A stretch of 6,065 nucleotides of DNA, taken from Oscillospiraceae bacterium. GTDB lineage: Bacteria > Bacillota > Clostridia > Oscillospirales > UBA644. Both the position numbers and the translations under genes were made by a program. Below are positions 1 through 5,581 of the stretch, piece by piece. The DNA lies in assembly GCA_015067385.1 (NCBI GenBank), contig SVMP01000125.1:1-6065 (forward strand), given 5' to 3'. Numbering within the stretch: the stretch's first letter is position 1; the number at the start of each line of letters is the position of its first letter. The notes under the pieces are model-generated. The model did not search any database. It was not told the DNA's origin and worked only from the letters and a program-made list of their open reading frames with translations.

Positions 1-979
1 AATAGACCTCTACTACACCGGCTATTACACGAAAAACGTAAAAATGGCATCGGTTTCTCAACTTGCAGTGGACGATGCTCCGAATGTAAAGGTATCAGTT
101 GACGAAATCGGTGCAGAAGCACCCGACTCGATAATCAACAGATATGTTTCAGCCGGTTACAGAGGCGACGATTTCATCGAAGAACGTGGCATATATTTTA
201 ACGGCTACATAGATCCCGTAAATATGCTTCAGGGCAGATTTTTTACTCACGAAGAAGTCAACGGTTCAAGCAAACTTGAAATTGCGGTTGTGGGTAAAGA
301 AATTTACGAAAAATATGTTACTTTCAACGAGAATAACGAGCCTATCTACCACAGCCCGGACCTTGATAAAGACCTTTTGGTCATCGGTGTTATGGGTAAA
401 GAAGATCAGGCAACAAATCTCGACTTGATCGTTCTTATGCCGATCAGATTAGGTGCAATCAAATTCGGTGCGGCAGGCTCTTACACTCTTGACGGCAAAG
501 ATGAAGCAACTGTTGCAAAATTGGAAGAAGTTTTCACTCGCCACGTATCAGAAACCGCAATGGTAAACACAAGAGAATACACACCTCGATTGACCGTTGA
601 AGCACCGACCGATCTTCTCTTTATGTTATTGATAATGATCATAATCAATGCAGTAGTTTTCTGTTTCTATTACGTTTCCAAGCAGGAAAATATTCATTAT
701 GTCAAGAAACTTGTCGGCTACTCAATGCGAATGATACTGATCGACACCTTCCTCGATTTCAGTTCACTCACTTTCGGCGCATTCGTAACGGGAAACGTGA
801 TCGTTCTTTTACTCAAAGAGACAATTTGCAAAGACATTCAGCTTTTCGAGATCTACATGATCGATCCTGTTGTTATTGCAATTTCTCTTGTCTCCGTTTT
901 GCTGCTGGCGGTCTTCCTTTCCGTTATCGCAATCGCAAAAACATTCGCTTCAACGAATAATAACCGATACAGGAATTAA
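1..979 (+). CDS. ABC transporter permease, FtsX/MacB type, C-terminal part (5' end outside window)
   Basis: The reading frame is open from position 2 to the TAA at 977-979, giving 325 codons. The ATG at 44 is not the likely start: the 14 codons before it (IDLYYTGYYTKNVK) match residues 497-510 of the complete paralogue at 1177-3636, and no ribosome binding site precedes it. What is visible corresponds to the second half of that protein: an extracytoplasmic MacB_PCD-like domain (about 200 residues), then three membrane segments (about nt 605-680, 724-812 and 865-943). The loop after the first of these, containing IHYVKKLVGYS, sits where FtsX permeases carry their conserved cytoplasmic stretch. 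The family forms membrane subunits of ABC systems that move or sense lipids, peptides or envelope targets; the substrate here is unknown. Two extra codons occur in the ectodomain relative to the paralogue (EEVNGSSKLE against EDVLSREY). Whether the missing N-terminal half is intact cannot be seen. Confidence 0.85.
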   Translation, partial: IDLYYTGYYTKNVKMASVSQLAVDDAPNVKVSVDEIGAEAPDSIINRYVSAGYRGDDFIEERGIYFNGYIDPVNMLQGRFFTHEEVNGSSKLEIAVVGKEIYEKYVTFNENNEPIYHSPDLDKDLLVIGVMGKEDQATNLDLIVLMPIRLGAIKFGAAGSYTLDGKDEATVAKLEEVFTRHVSETAMVNTREYTPRLTVEAPTDLLFMLLIMIIINAVVFCFYYVSKQENIHYVKKLVGYSMRMILIDTFLDFSSLTFGAFVTGNVIVLLLKETICKDIQLFEIYMIDPVVIAISLVSVLLLAVFLSVIAIAKTFASTNNNRYRN

Positions 980-997
980 ATAAATAACAAGAACTCC
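2..997 (+). repeat. Long direct repeat, copy 1 (permease 3' half and start of terminator)
   Basis: This copy aligns with 2665-3654, with one 6-bp in-frame insertion near 265-280. Hand-counted identity is uneven: about 75% over 2-253, about 96% over 353-519, about 75% over 520-682 and about 96.5% over 683-997. The longest exact run is 89 bp, at 791-879. Identity continues 18 bases past the stop and stops at 998. Confidence 0.9.
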
Positions 998-1038
998 TCT
1001 AAAAAACGTTGTGCTTTTTTAGAGGAGATTTTGTCTAT
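994..1038 (+). terminator. Intrinsic terminator of the first permease gene
   Basis: A perfect 13-bp inverted repeat pairs ctcctctaaaaaa (994-1006) with ttttttagaggag (1015-1027) around an 8-nt loop, followed by a T-rich tract (attttgtctatt). It starts 15 bases after the stop codon. Because it closes this unit, the downstream paralogue must rely largely on its own promoter. Confidence 0.85.
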
Positions 1039-1098
1039 TTTACACAAATAATCGATATGTATCAATCAAATCTTTTATACTGTATTTTGTGTTGACCC

Positions 1099-1127
1099 TT
1101 GAAATCATGGCTTTTTCATGTTATAAT
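1099..1127 (+). promoter_or_regulatory. Sigma-A type promoter with extended -10 for the 819-residue permease gene
   Basis: A TTGAAA -35 box (1099-1104), a 17-nt spacer and a perfect TATAAT -10 box (1122-1127) are preceded by TG at 1119-1120, one base upstream of the -10, giving an extended -10. Transcription would start near 1134, for a leader of about 43 nt. A nearby TTGACC at 1092-1097 is 24 nt from the -10 and is too far to be the -35. A 9-bp palindrome TGTCCGACA lies just downstream at 1141-1149. Confidence 0.8.
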
Positions 1128-1165
1128 ATAAACATAAGATTGTCCGACACATTTATAAACATTAC

Positions 1166-1172
1166 GGAGGTG
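1166..1172 (+). promoter_or_regulatory. Ribosome binding site for the 819-residue permease
   Basis: GGAGGTG lies 4 nt before the ATG at 1177 and fixes that start. An overlapping frame that opens at 1089 has no such signal and lacks recognisable protein features. Confidence 0.8.
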
Positions 1173-1176
1173 CAAC

Positions 1177-3636
1177 ATGAAATACTTATTTTCGGACCTT
1201 TGGGCGAACATCAAAAAATCCCCATTTTTATTCCTATTTTTGTTTTTACAGATAGTTATAACGAGCCTGGTCTTGTATTCTGCGCTTGCGAACTATTATT
1301 GGACAGAAGAGAGAAGTGATTCCGCGCAGATCGCATGGGGCGATAAAGAATACTTGAAAATGGCAGGAACGACCAATATGAACATCCCCAAATGGGAACT
1401 CCTGCTGTTTTCCAGACCCACAAGGATTCCCTATAACAATAATGGGGATTATTCTGTAGAAAACAATTTACGTATTTTCGAGAATATTGAGAGATTCTGC
1501 GAGGAAGCATATCAAATAGACGGATTAAAAATGATTCCTTTTACTGAAGATAATCTTCACTTGAAAGAATCGAAAAATTGGACTGAAGAAGATAAGGTCA
1601 ACAGCGAATATACTTTATTCTGGGATCATAACGATGATGGGCTTGATACCGTCCATGCGTTACATGTTGGATCCGAAACGTTTGACTTTTTTAATTTAAA
1701 GCTCAGCGAAGGCGAATTTTTTTCAAAAGAAGACTATTTGTTTGACGGCGAATATATTCCCGTTATCATGGGAAGCGACTATAAAAAATACTATACCCTG
1801 GGCGAAGAATTCCCTGCAAAATCAGGTGACTATGTAGACGGCACATATAAAGTTATAGGTTTTCTTGCGGAAGATCAGTATTTCAGTTCTCCTTCAAGAA
1901 TGGGTTCGATACGTACATATAATAATCACATAGTTATACCTAACATTGAAAGAAGCCGTGAAGAACTGCTTGGCGATTATAAAGATTGGGTATTTCTTTA
2001 TACATCAAGATTTATGCAATGTTATTATATAATCGAACCTGAACAATTCGATGAGGTAAGAGCAAAGCTTGACGCTCTTCTTGTCAAATATGATTTTAAT
2101 GATACGGTATGTACATATAAGCCCCGTATTGAAAAAGAGCTTGCAAGCAACTACAAAGATCAGTTAGCTATAAGCATAATTGTATGCATGATAACGCTTC
2201 TGTTCTCTTTATTCAGTTTTGTATTCACAATGCTCTATAAGATCGACAGCAACATGAAAAACTATGCTATACGCATGGTCGTCGGTGAAACACGAAACGG
2301 TATCGCTATGCGATATTTGTTTGAATCTTTCGTTATATTTTTACTCGGTCAAGTTGTCGGCTTTTTCGCCTTTAGGATATACGCCGTAAACTCCTACATA
2401 TATCAAGGCAACGTTCGCCTTGAAGTACCGACATTGCAGACGGGCATTGCCTTGAATATCTTATTTTACATTGTTACGGCAATAATCCTTTATATCAGCA
2501 TTAACGTTAAGCTTAAAACATACAGCGTTGCAACTCTGATAAGAGGCAACGAGGTCAAAAAAGAAAGACGTATGCCTTTTTACAGAGTTGTCATCTTCTG
2601 TATGCTTGCAATAGTCGGCGTATTCAGTATGTTTATAGCAAGTTATCAGGTTGCGCTCGACAGAATCGATCTTTACTATACCGGTTATTATACTAAAAAT
2701 GTTAAAATGGCTTCCGTTATGAAGCTTATGGAAGAAGACGCTCCGAATGTAAAGATAGTATTTGACGAGATCGGCGCGCAGGTCCCGGATGCGATAATCA
2801 ACAGATATGTTTCCCTTGGTTATCGAGGTGAGGACTATATTTCCGAACGCGGTATATATTTCAACGGCTACATCGACCCCGTTAATATGCTCCAAGGCAG
2901 ATTCTTTACGCATGAAGATGTTCTTTCAAGAGAATATATTGCAGTTGTAGGCAAAGAAATCTACGAGAAATACGTTACTTTCAATGAAAATAACGAGCCT
3001 ATCTATCATAGCCCGGACCTTGATAAAGACCTTTTGGTAATCGGTGTTATGGGTAAAGAAGATCAGGCGACAAATCTTGACTTGACAGTTCTTATGCCGA
3101 TCAGATTAGGTGCAATCAAATTCGGTGCGGCAGGCTCGTACACTCTTGACGGCAAAGATGAAGCAACTGTTGCAAAGCTTGAAGAAGTTTTTGTTGAACA
3201 CGTTTCTCAGACCGCAAAGATCGATACACGTGATTACAATCCGAGACTCACCGTTGAAGCGCCGACAGACATGCTTTTCATGCTTCTGATAATGATCATT
3301 ATCAACGCAGTAGTTTTCTGTTTTTATTACGTTTCAAAACAGGAAAATATTCATTATGTCAAGAAGCTTGTCGGCTACTCAATGAGAATGATATTGATCG
3401 ACACCTTCCTCGATTTCAGTTCACTAACTTTCGGCGCATTCGTAACAGGAAACGTGATCGTTCTTTTACTCAAAGAGACAATTTGCAAAGACATTCAGCT
3501 TTTCGAGATCTACATGATCGATCCTGTTGTTATTGCTATTTCTCTTGTCTCCGTTTTGCTTTTAGCGGTCTTCCTTTCCGTTATCGCAATCGCAAAAACA
3601 TTCGCTTCAACGAACAATAACCGATACAGAAATTAA
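1177..3636 (+). CDS. ABC transporter permease, FtsX/MacB type, two ectodomains, 819 aa
   Basis: The protein has a duplicated FtsX-like layout: TM1 (about residues 16-36), a large ectodomain (about 40-328), TM2 (331-354), TM3 (380-404), TM4 (424-446), TM5 (469-491), a second ectodomain (about 493-697), TM6 (698-721), TM7 (738-766) and TM8 (783-809). Both ectodomains have a MacB_PCD-like signature: an 'iPVIMG'/'IAVVGKE' strand (194-199; 588-594) and a later 'yKVIGFLaEDQ'/'LLVIGVMGKEDQ' strand (about 224-233; 620-630). Cytoplasmic loops YAIRMVVGETRNGI (about 363-376) and HYVKKLVGYSMRMI (726-739) resemble the conserved FtsX loop that contacts the ATPase. It should act in the cytoplasmic membrane with an ATP-binding subunit, which is absent from the window. 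The substrate is unknown; envelope export, peptide resistance or lipid handling are all possible. It has its own promoter and terminator. Residues 497-819 duplicate the upstream gene with block-wise varying DNA identity. Confidence 0.9.
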   Translation: MKYLFSDLWANIKKSPFLFLFLFLQIVITSLVLYSALANYYWTEERSDSAQIAWGDKEYLKMAGTTNMNIPKWELLLFSRPTRIPYNNNGDYSVENNLRIFENIERFCEEAYQIDGLKMIPFTEDNLHLKESKNWTEEDKVNSEYTLFWDHNDDGLDTVHALHVGSETFDFFNLKLSEGEFFSKEDYLFDGEYIPVIMGSDYKKYYTLGEEFPAKSGDYVDGTYKVIGFLAEDQYFSSPSRMGSIRTYNNHIVIPNIERSREELLGDYKDWVFLYTSRFMQCYYIIEPEQFDEVRAKLDALLVKYDFNDTVCTYKPRIEKELASNYKDQLAISIIVCMITLLFSLFSFVFTMLYKIDSNMKNYAIRMVVGETRNGIAMRYLFESFVIFLLGQVVGFFAFRIYAVNSYIYQGNVRLEVPTLQTGIALNILFYIVTAIILYISINVKLKTYSVATLIRGNEVKKERRMPFYRVVIFCMLAIVGVFSMFIASYQVALDRIDLYYTGYYTKNVKMASVMKLMEEDAPNVKIVFDEIGAQVPDAIINRYVSLGYRGEDYISERGIYFNGYIDPVNMLQGRFFTHEDVLSREYIAVVGKEIYEKYVTFNENNEPIYHSPDLDKDLLVIGVMGKEDQATNLDLTVLMPIRLGAIKFGAAGSYTLDGKDEATVAKLEEVFVEHVSQTAKIDTRDYNPRLTVEAPTDMLFMLLIMIIINAVVFCFYYVSKQENIHYVKKLVGYSMRMILIDTFLDFSSLTFGAFVTGNVIVLLLKETICKDIQLFEIYMIDPVVIAISLVSVLLLAVFLSVIAIAKTFASTNNNRYRN

Positions 3637-3654
3637 ATAAATAACAAGAACTCC
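2665..3654 (+). repeat. Long direct repeat, copy 2 (permease 3' half and start of terminator)
   Basis: This is the partner of the copy at 2-997; the 89-bp exact run lies at 3448-3536. The copy boundary on the 5' side cannot be defined because copy 1 is cut by the window edge, so the duplication probably covers most or all of the gene. Confidence 0.9.
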
Positions 3655-3680
3655 GAGAAAAACTCGGAGTTCTTCATTAT
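3646..3680 (+). terminator. Intrinsic terminator after the 819-residue permease, probably bidirectional
   Basis: A perfect 12-bp inverted repeat, aagaactccgag (3646-3657) and ctcggagttctt (3663-3674), surrounds an A5 loop. It is followed on the + side by the moderately T-rich cattattcc and on the - side by gttatttattt. It lies 9 bases after the permease stop and 34 bases past the stop of the convergent gene at 3709-4818, so it can serve both. Confidence 0.8.
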
Positions 3681-3708
3681 TCCTTGCAGAACAAATGGAA
3701 TTTACTTT

Positions 3709-4818
3709 TTAGTTGTCGCAAGTATTCGGGTTTTGAACAACAACATCTCTGAGGCTTGCAATGGCATAATATGCGGTCTTGCCCTCGCAAGAGACGGTAA
3801 TTGTTGCTGTTCCGTAACCGACAACAGTTACCTTACCGGAAGATGAAACTACTGCCACGGAATTATCGGAAGATGAGAAAGAAATATTTTTCAGTTCTTT
3901 TTCAGGGTAAGATTTGACCTTAAGATCAACGCTTGAGCCCATCTTCAACGATTCAAAGAATATCTCAGACGCAGAGGATTCTTTACCTGCAGGGTAAACG
4001 TAAAGTTTTTCTACGGAAATTTCTTTTTCGGGTTCTTTTTCATATATGGCAATTACGGAAAGTTCCTTTTGGACGTTCTTTATATCGGTGTCCCAGCCTT
4101 TAAAGATATAGCCTGTTCTTTCGGGGTCTTTCGGTGCAATAGCATCTTTACCTTTTTCTACGGTCTGAACCGAGAGCACAGAGCCGTCCCAGTCGTAAAA
4201 CTTAACGGTAAATGTCTGAACAGGTTCAACATCGGGAGTGATCTTTTCGAATTCCGCACGGATCGTATGAAAAGATTTAACATCATTGAAGATGTACATA
4301 GGCTGTATGCCTACGGATATGTTGTCCACATAAACAGCTTTGATCTTGTAACCGTCTTTGGGTGTAATAAAGAACATTTGATCTTCGCCTTCAATTACCT
4401 CCGCAACAGCAGGATAGATAGAGCCACCCTCCCCTGCGCTTGTCCAGATCTGATGCTTGATGGGTTTGTCTTCAACAAATTTTACGGTAACCGTGATGTT
4501 TCGGTTAGGCATGATAAAAGTGTTTTTTTCAGTAAGAGCAAAAGCCCCATGATCTGCCGAAACAGATTCGACCTTCCAACCGGAATCGGGAGTTAATGTT
4601 AAAGCAATAACGTCTCCGGCTTCGGCTTCAGATACACCGTTAACAGTACCTTTACCCTCGATTTTGTAAGTAACGGTAAATTTTTCGGTTTTTACTGCAG
4701 TGTCTGTGTTTTCGGTGTTCGTTTCGCCCTCTGCAAAAGCAGGAAGAATAAACGAAGTAAGCGCAAGACATACAGCAAGAATGACCGATGTGATGCTTTT
4801 TACAGCTTTTGTGTGCAT
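3709..4818 (-). CDS. Secreted protein with Flg_new/InlB-type repeats and a BIG2 Ig-like domain
   Basis: This 369-residue protein starts with a Sec signal peptide: a basic start (MHTKAVK), a hydrophobic core (about 10-26) and a likely cleavage after AFA at 29. A Thr/Glu/Asn-rich linker (30-45) follows. Residues 46-115 and 121-191 are two related bacterial-repeat modules (Flg_new_2-like: 'GkGtVng..eaeaGd.i.Lt..p..Gwkv'). Residues 202-260 match the InlB B-repeat/Listeria-Bacteroides type (VKFYDWDGSVL, GYIFKGWDTD, IAIYE). Residues 268-350 form a BIG2-like domain with the typical SFSSSDNSVAVVSSSGKVTVVGYG-type core (313-336) and ATITVSC (338-344). Such modules are found in extracellular or wall-associated proteins of Clostridia; adhesion or matrix contact is only an inference. 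No catalytic domain is visible. The C-terminus ends in NPNTCDN with no hydrophobic anchor, so the protein is probably released. The ribosome binding site GGAGG at 4830-4826 supports the ATG at 4818. Confidence 0.85.
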   Translation of the reverse strand: MHTKAVKSITSVILAVCLALTSFILPAFAEGETNTENTDTAVKTEKFTVTYKIEGKGTVNGVSEAEAGDVIALTLTPDSGWKVESVSADHGAFALTEKNTFIMPNRNITVTVKFVEDKPIKHQIWTSAGEGGSIYPAVAEVIEGEDQMFFITPKDGYKIKAVYVDNISVGIQPMYIFNDVKSFHTIRAEFEKITPDVEPVQTFTVKFYDWDGSVLSVQTVEKGKDAIAPKDPERTGYIFKGWDTDIKNVQKELSVIAIYEKEPEKEISVEKLYVYPAGKESSASEIFFESLKMGSSVDLKVKSYPEKELKNISFSSSDNSVAVVSSSGKVTVVGYGTATITVSCEGKTAYYAIASLRDVVVQNPNTCDN

Positions 4819-4825
4819 GAGTGTT

Positions 4826-4830
4826 CCTCC
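4826..4830 (-). promoter_or_regulatory. Ribosome binding site of the secreted repeat/BIG2 protein
   Basis: GGAGG on the minus strand ends 7 nt before the ATG at 4818. A complementary CCUCCA (4856-4851) occurs 20 nt upstream in the same leader and could pair with UGGAGG (4831-4826), masking this site. Confidence 0.75.
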
Positions 4831-4857
4831 AAAAAAATAAAATGACTACATGGAGGC

Positions 4858-4893
4858 AAAAAAATAAGAACGCCACCATGTGACGCTCTTATT
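4858..4893 (-). terminator. Terminator-like hairpin after the zinc-ribbon gene, overlapping the next promoter
   Basis: Read on the minus strand, aataagagcgtcac (4893-4880) pairs with gtggcgttcttatt (4876-4863) over 14 bp around a 3-nt loop. It is followed by a T7 run (4864-4858) that overlaps the last two stem bases. Two of the pairs are G-U wobbles in minus-strand RNA but would be A-C mismatches in plus-strand RNA, so the structure suits minus-strand transcription. It lies about 80 nt past the stop of the gene at 4975-5424 and probably terminates it. Confidence 0.7.
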
Positions 4894-4920
4894 ATAGCAA
4901 ACGAATATATTGTTTGTCAA
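4891..4920 (-). promoter_or_regulatory. Near-consensus sigma-A promoter for the secreted repeat/BIG2 protein
   Basis: On the minus strand, a perfect TTGACA (4920-4915), an 18-nt spacer and a perfect TATAAT (4896-4891) give a start near 4884 and a leader of about 65 nt. The -10 box shares its last three bases with the 5' arm of the hairpin at 4858-4893. Confidence 0.8.
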
Positions 4921-4974
4921 TACTGCACAGCTAAATACCATAAATTACATATTAAACTGGCAATATCCACCAAA

Positions 4975-5424
4975 TTATTTTAAGAATTTGAGATTCTTAA
5001 TAATAGCGGGTTCTTTTGCTTTGCCGCCGCATACCTGGAAGAAAGCGATGATCTGAAGAACAAGGACCACAAGCATGCAAATTGCCGCAACAATGGGAAC
5101 GATGAACGTAATAGCCAAAACAGAAGCAACGATACCGAGAAGCATAGTTACGATATGGAGCTTAAGCGCCTGTCTGATATGGAACGAAACATAAGCAGAT
5201 TCGCCTTTGGCAAGAAGAGCCGCAACGATAACGCCGATAAGACCCATAAGATACGGAAGCATTGCGATAACCTTGTTATCGGAAATATCCTTAGCATCGA
5301 ATTCAGCGGTGTGATCAAAGGGATCGTTAGAGACCGAAACCGAAGAATCTAACTGAAAACCGCAATTTGAGCAAAAGGTTACGTTGTCTTCAAGCTGAGT
5401 ACCGCATTTTGAACAAAATTTCAT
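4975..5424 (-). CDS. Small zinc-ribbon membrane protein, Tic20/DUF4870-like
   Basis: This 149-residue protein opens with a zinc-ribbon: CSKC at 4-7 and CSNC at 18-21 provide four cysteine ligands (C4, C7, C18, C21), the common 'zinc-ribbon domain' start of many Clostridia membrane proteins. A polar linker (about 26-50) follows, then three hydrophobic segments: 52-72, about 90-109 and 110-131. The stretch YVSFHIRQALKLHI (78-91) between the first two resembles the 'fHarQal' signature of DUF4870/Tic20-like small membrane proteins. The biochemical role of this family is not established; the ribbon should face the cytoplasm. AAGGAGAG at 5438-5431 lies 6 nt before the ATG at 5424. It is transcribed divergently from the gene at 5582 and ends about 80 nt before a terminator-like hairpin. 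Confidence 0.85.
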   Translation of the reverse strand: MKFCSKCGTQLEDNVTFCSNCGFQLDSSVSVSNDPFDHTAEFDAKDISDNKVIAMLPYLMGLIGVIVAALLAKGESAYVSFHIRQALKLHIVTMLLGIVASVLAITFIVPIVAAICMLVVLVLQIIAFFQVCGGKAKEPAIIKNLKFLK

Positions 5425-5430
5425 TATAAT

Positions 5431-5438
5431 CTCTCCTT
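5431..5438 (-). promoter_or_regulatory. Ribosome binding site of the zinc-ribbon membrane protein
   Basis: AAGGAGAG on the minus strand, 6 nt before the ATG at 5424, fixes the start. Confidence 0.75.
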
Positions 5439-5457
5439 AATATATATTTTTAATAAC

Positions 5458-5486
5458 AGTATACTATAATTTAAATATTTTGTCAA
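5458..5486 (-). promoter_or_regulatory. Sigma-A promoter for the zinc-ribbon membrane protein
   Basis: On the minus strand, a perfect TTGACA (5486-5481), a 17-nt spacer and TATACT (5463-5458) are present; the start should be near 5451. An overlapping TATAGT (5468-5463) is only 12 nt from the -35 and fits less well. The -35 context GTATTGACAAA is the same 11 bases as at the promoter of the secreted protein. Confidence 0.75.
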
Positions 5487-5519
5487 TACCTATTATAAAT
5501 CTATCTTTTAACTTTGTTG

Positions 5520-5548
5520 TTGACATTTTCCGATATTCATGATATACT
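5520..5548 (+). promoter_or_regulatory. Sigma-A promoter with extended -10 for the gene starting at 5582
   Basis: A perfect TTGACA (5520-5525), a 17-nt spacer and TATACT (5543-5548) are present, with TG at 5540-5541 one base upstream of the -10. Transcription would start near 5555. Its -35 box lies 33 bp from the -35 box of the divergent zinc-ribbon gene, so a regulator bound between them could affect both; no clear palindrome was seen there. Confidence 0.8.
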
Positions 5549-5570
5549 AAACAAAAAAATACAGCAGATC

Positions 5571-5574
5571 GGAG
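5571..5574 (+). promoter_or_regulatory. Ribosome binding site of the 3'-truncated gene at 5582
   Basis: GGAG (in GGAGAAAG) lies 7 nt before the ATG at 5582 and supports this start. Confidence 0.65.
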
Positions 5575-5581
5575 AAAGAAA

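Noticed and set aside
44..46. ATG at 44 as the start of the first permease
   Set aside because: The frame is open upstream to the window edge and the upstream codons align with residues 497-510 of the complete paralogue, in the middle of a membrane protein; no ribosome binding site is present.
1089..1319. Small + strand frame across the promoter and 5' end of the second permease
   Set aside because: It overlaps the promoter and ribosome binding site, uses a different frame from the clear permease gene and has no start signal of its own.
2461..2913. 150-codon minus-strand frame opposite the second permease
   Set aside because: It is antisense to a well-supported membrane protein; no start signals or family features.
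1..3654. Transposon or integron origin of the long direct repeat
   Set aside because: No transposase, terminal inverted repeats or target-site duplications are visible; the repeat coincides with homologous coding sequence, so tandem gene duplication is enough.
4069..4596. 175-codon + strand frame opposite the secreted protein
   Set aside because: It is antisense to a gene with clear signal peptide and domains, and has no promoter or ribosome binding site or recognisable protein features.
4768..4770. Lipoprotein processing at Cys17 in the signal sequence of the secreted protein
   Set aside because: The surrounding LAVC is not a good lipobox and hydrophobic residues continue after the cysteine; an AFA cleavage site at 29 fits better.
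4652..4879. 75-codon minus-strand frame whose ATG is the loop of the hairpin at 4858-4893, as a leader peptide
   Set aside because: The ATG would be about 5 nt from the predicted transcript start with no ribosome binding site, and the frame runs through the secreted-protein gene. A near-leaderless hydrophobic leader peptide cannot be excluded but has no support.
4981..4999. 7-bp inverted repeat taagaat/attctta as terminator of the zinc-ribbon gene
   Set aside because: It lies inside the last codons, is weak and AT-only at its ends, and is not followed by a T run on the minus strand; the hairpin at 4858-4893 is much stronger.
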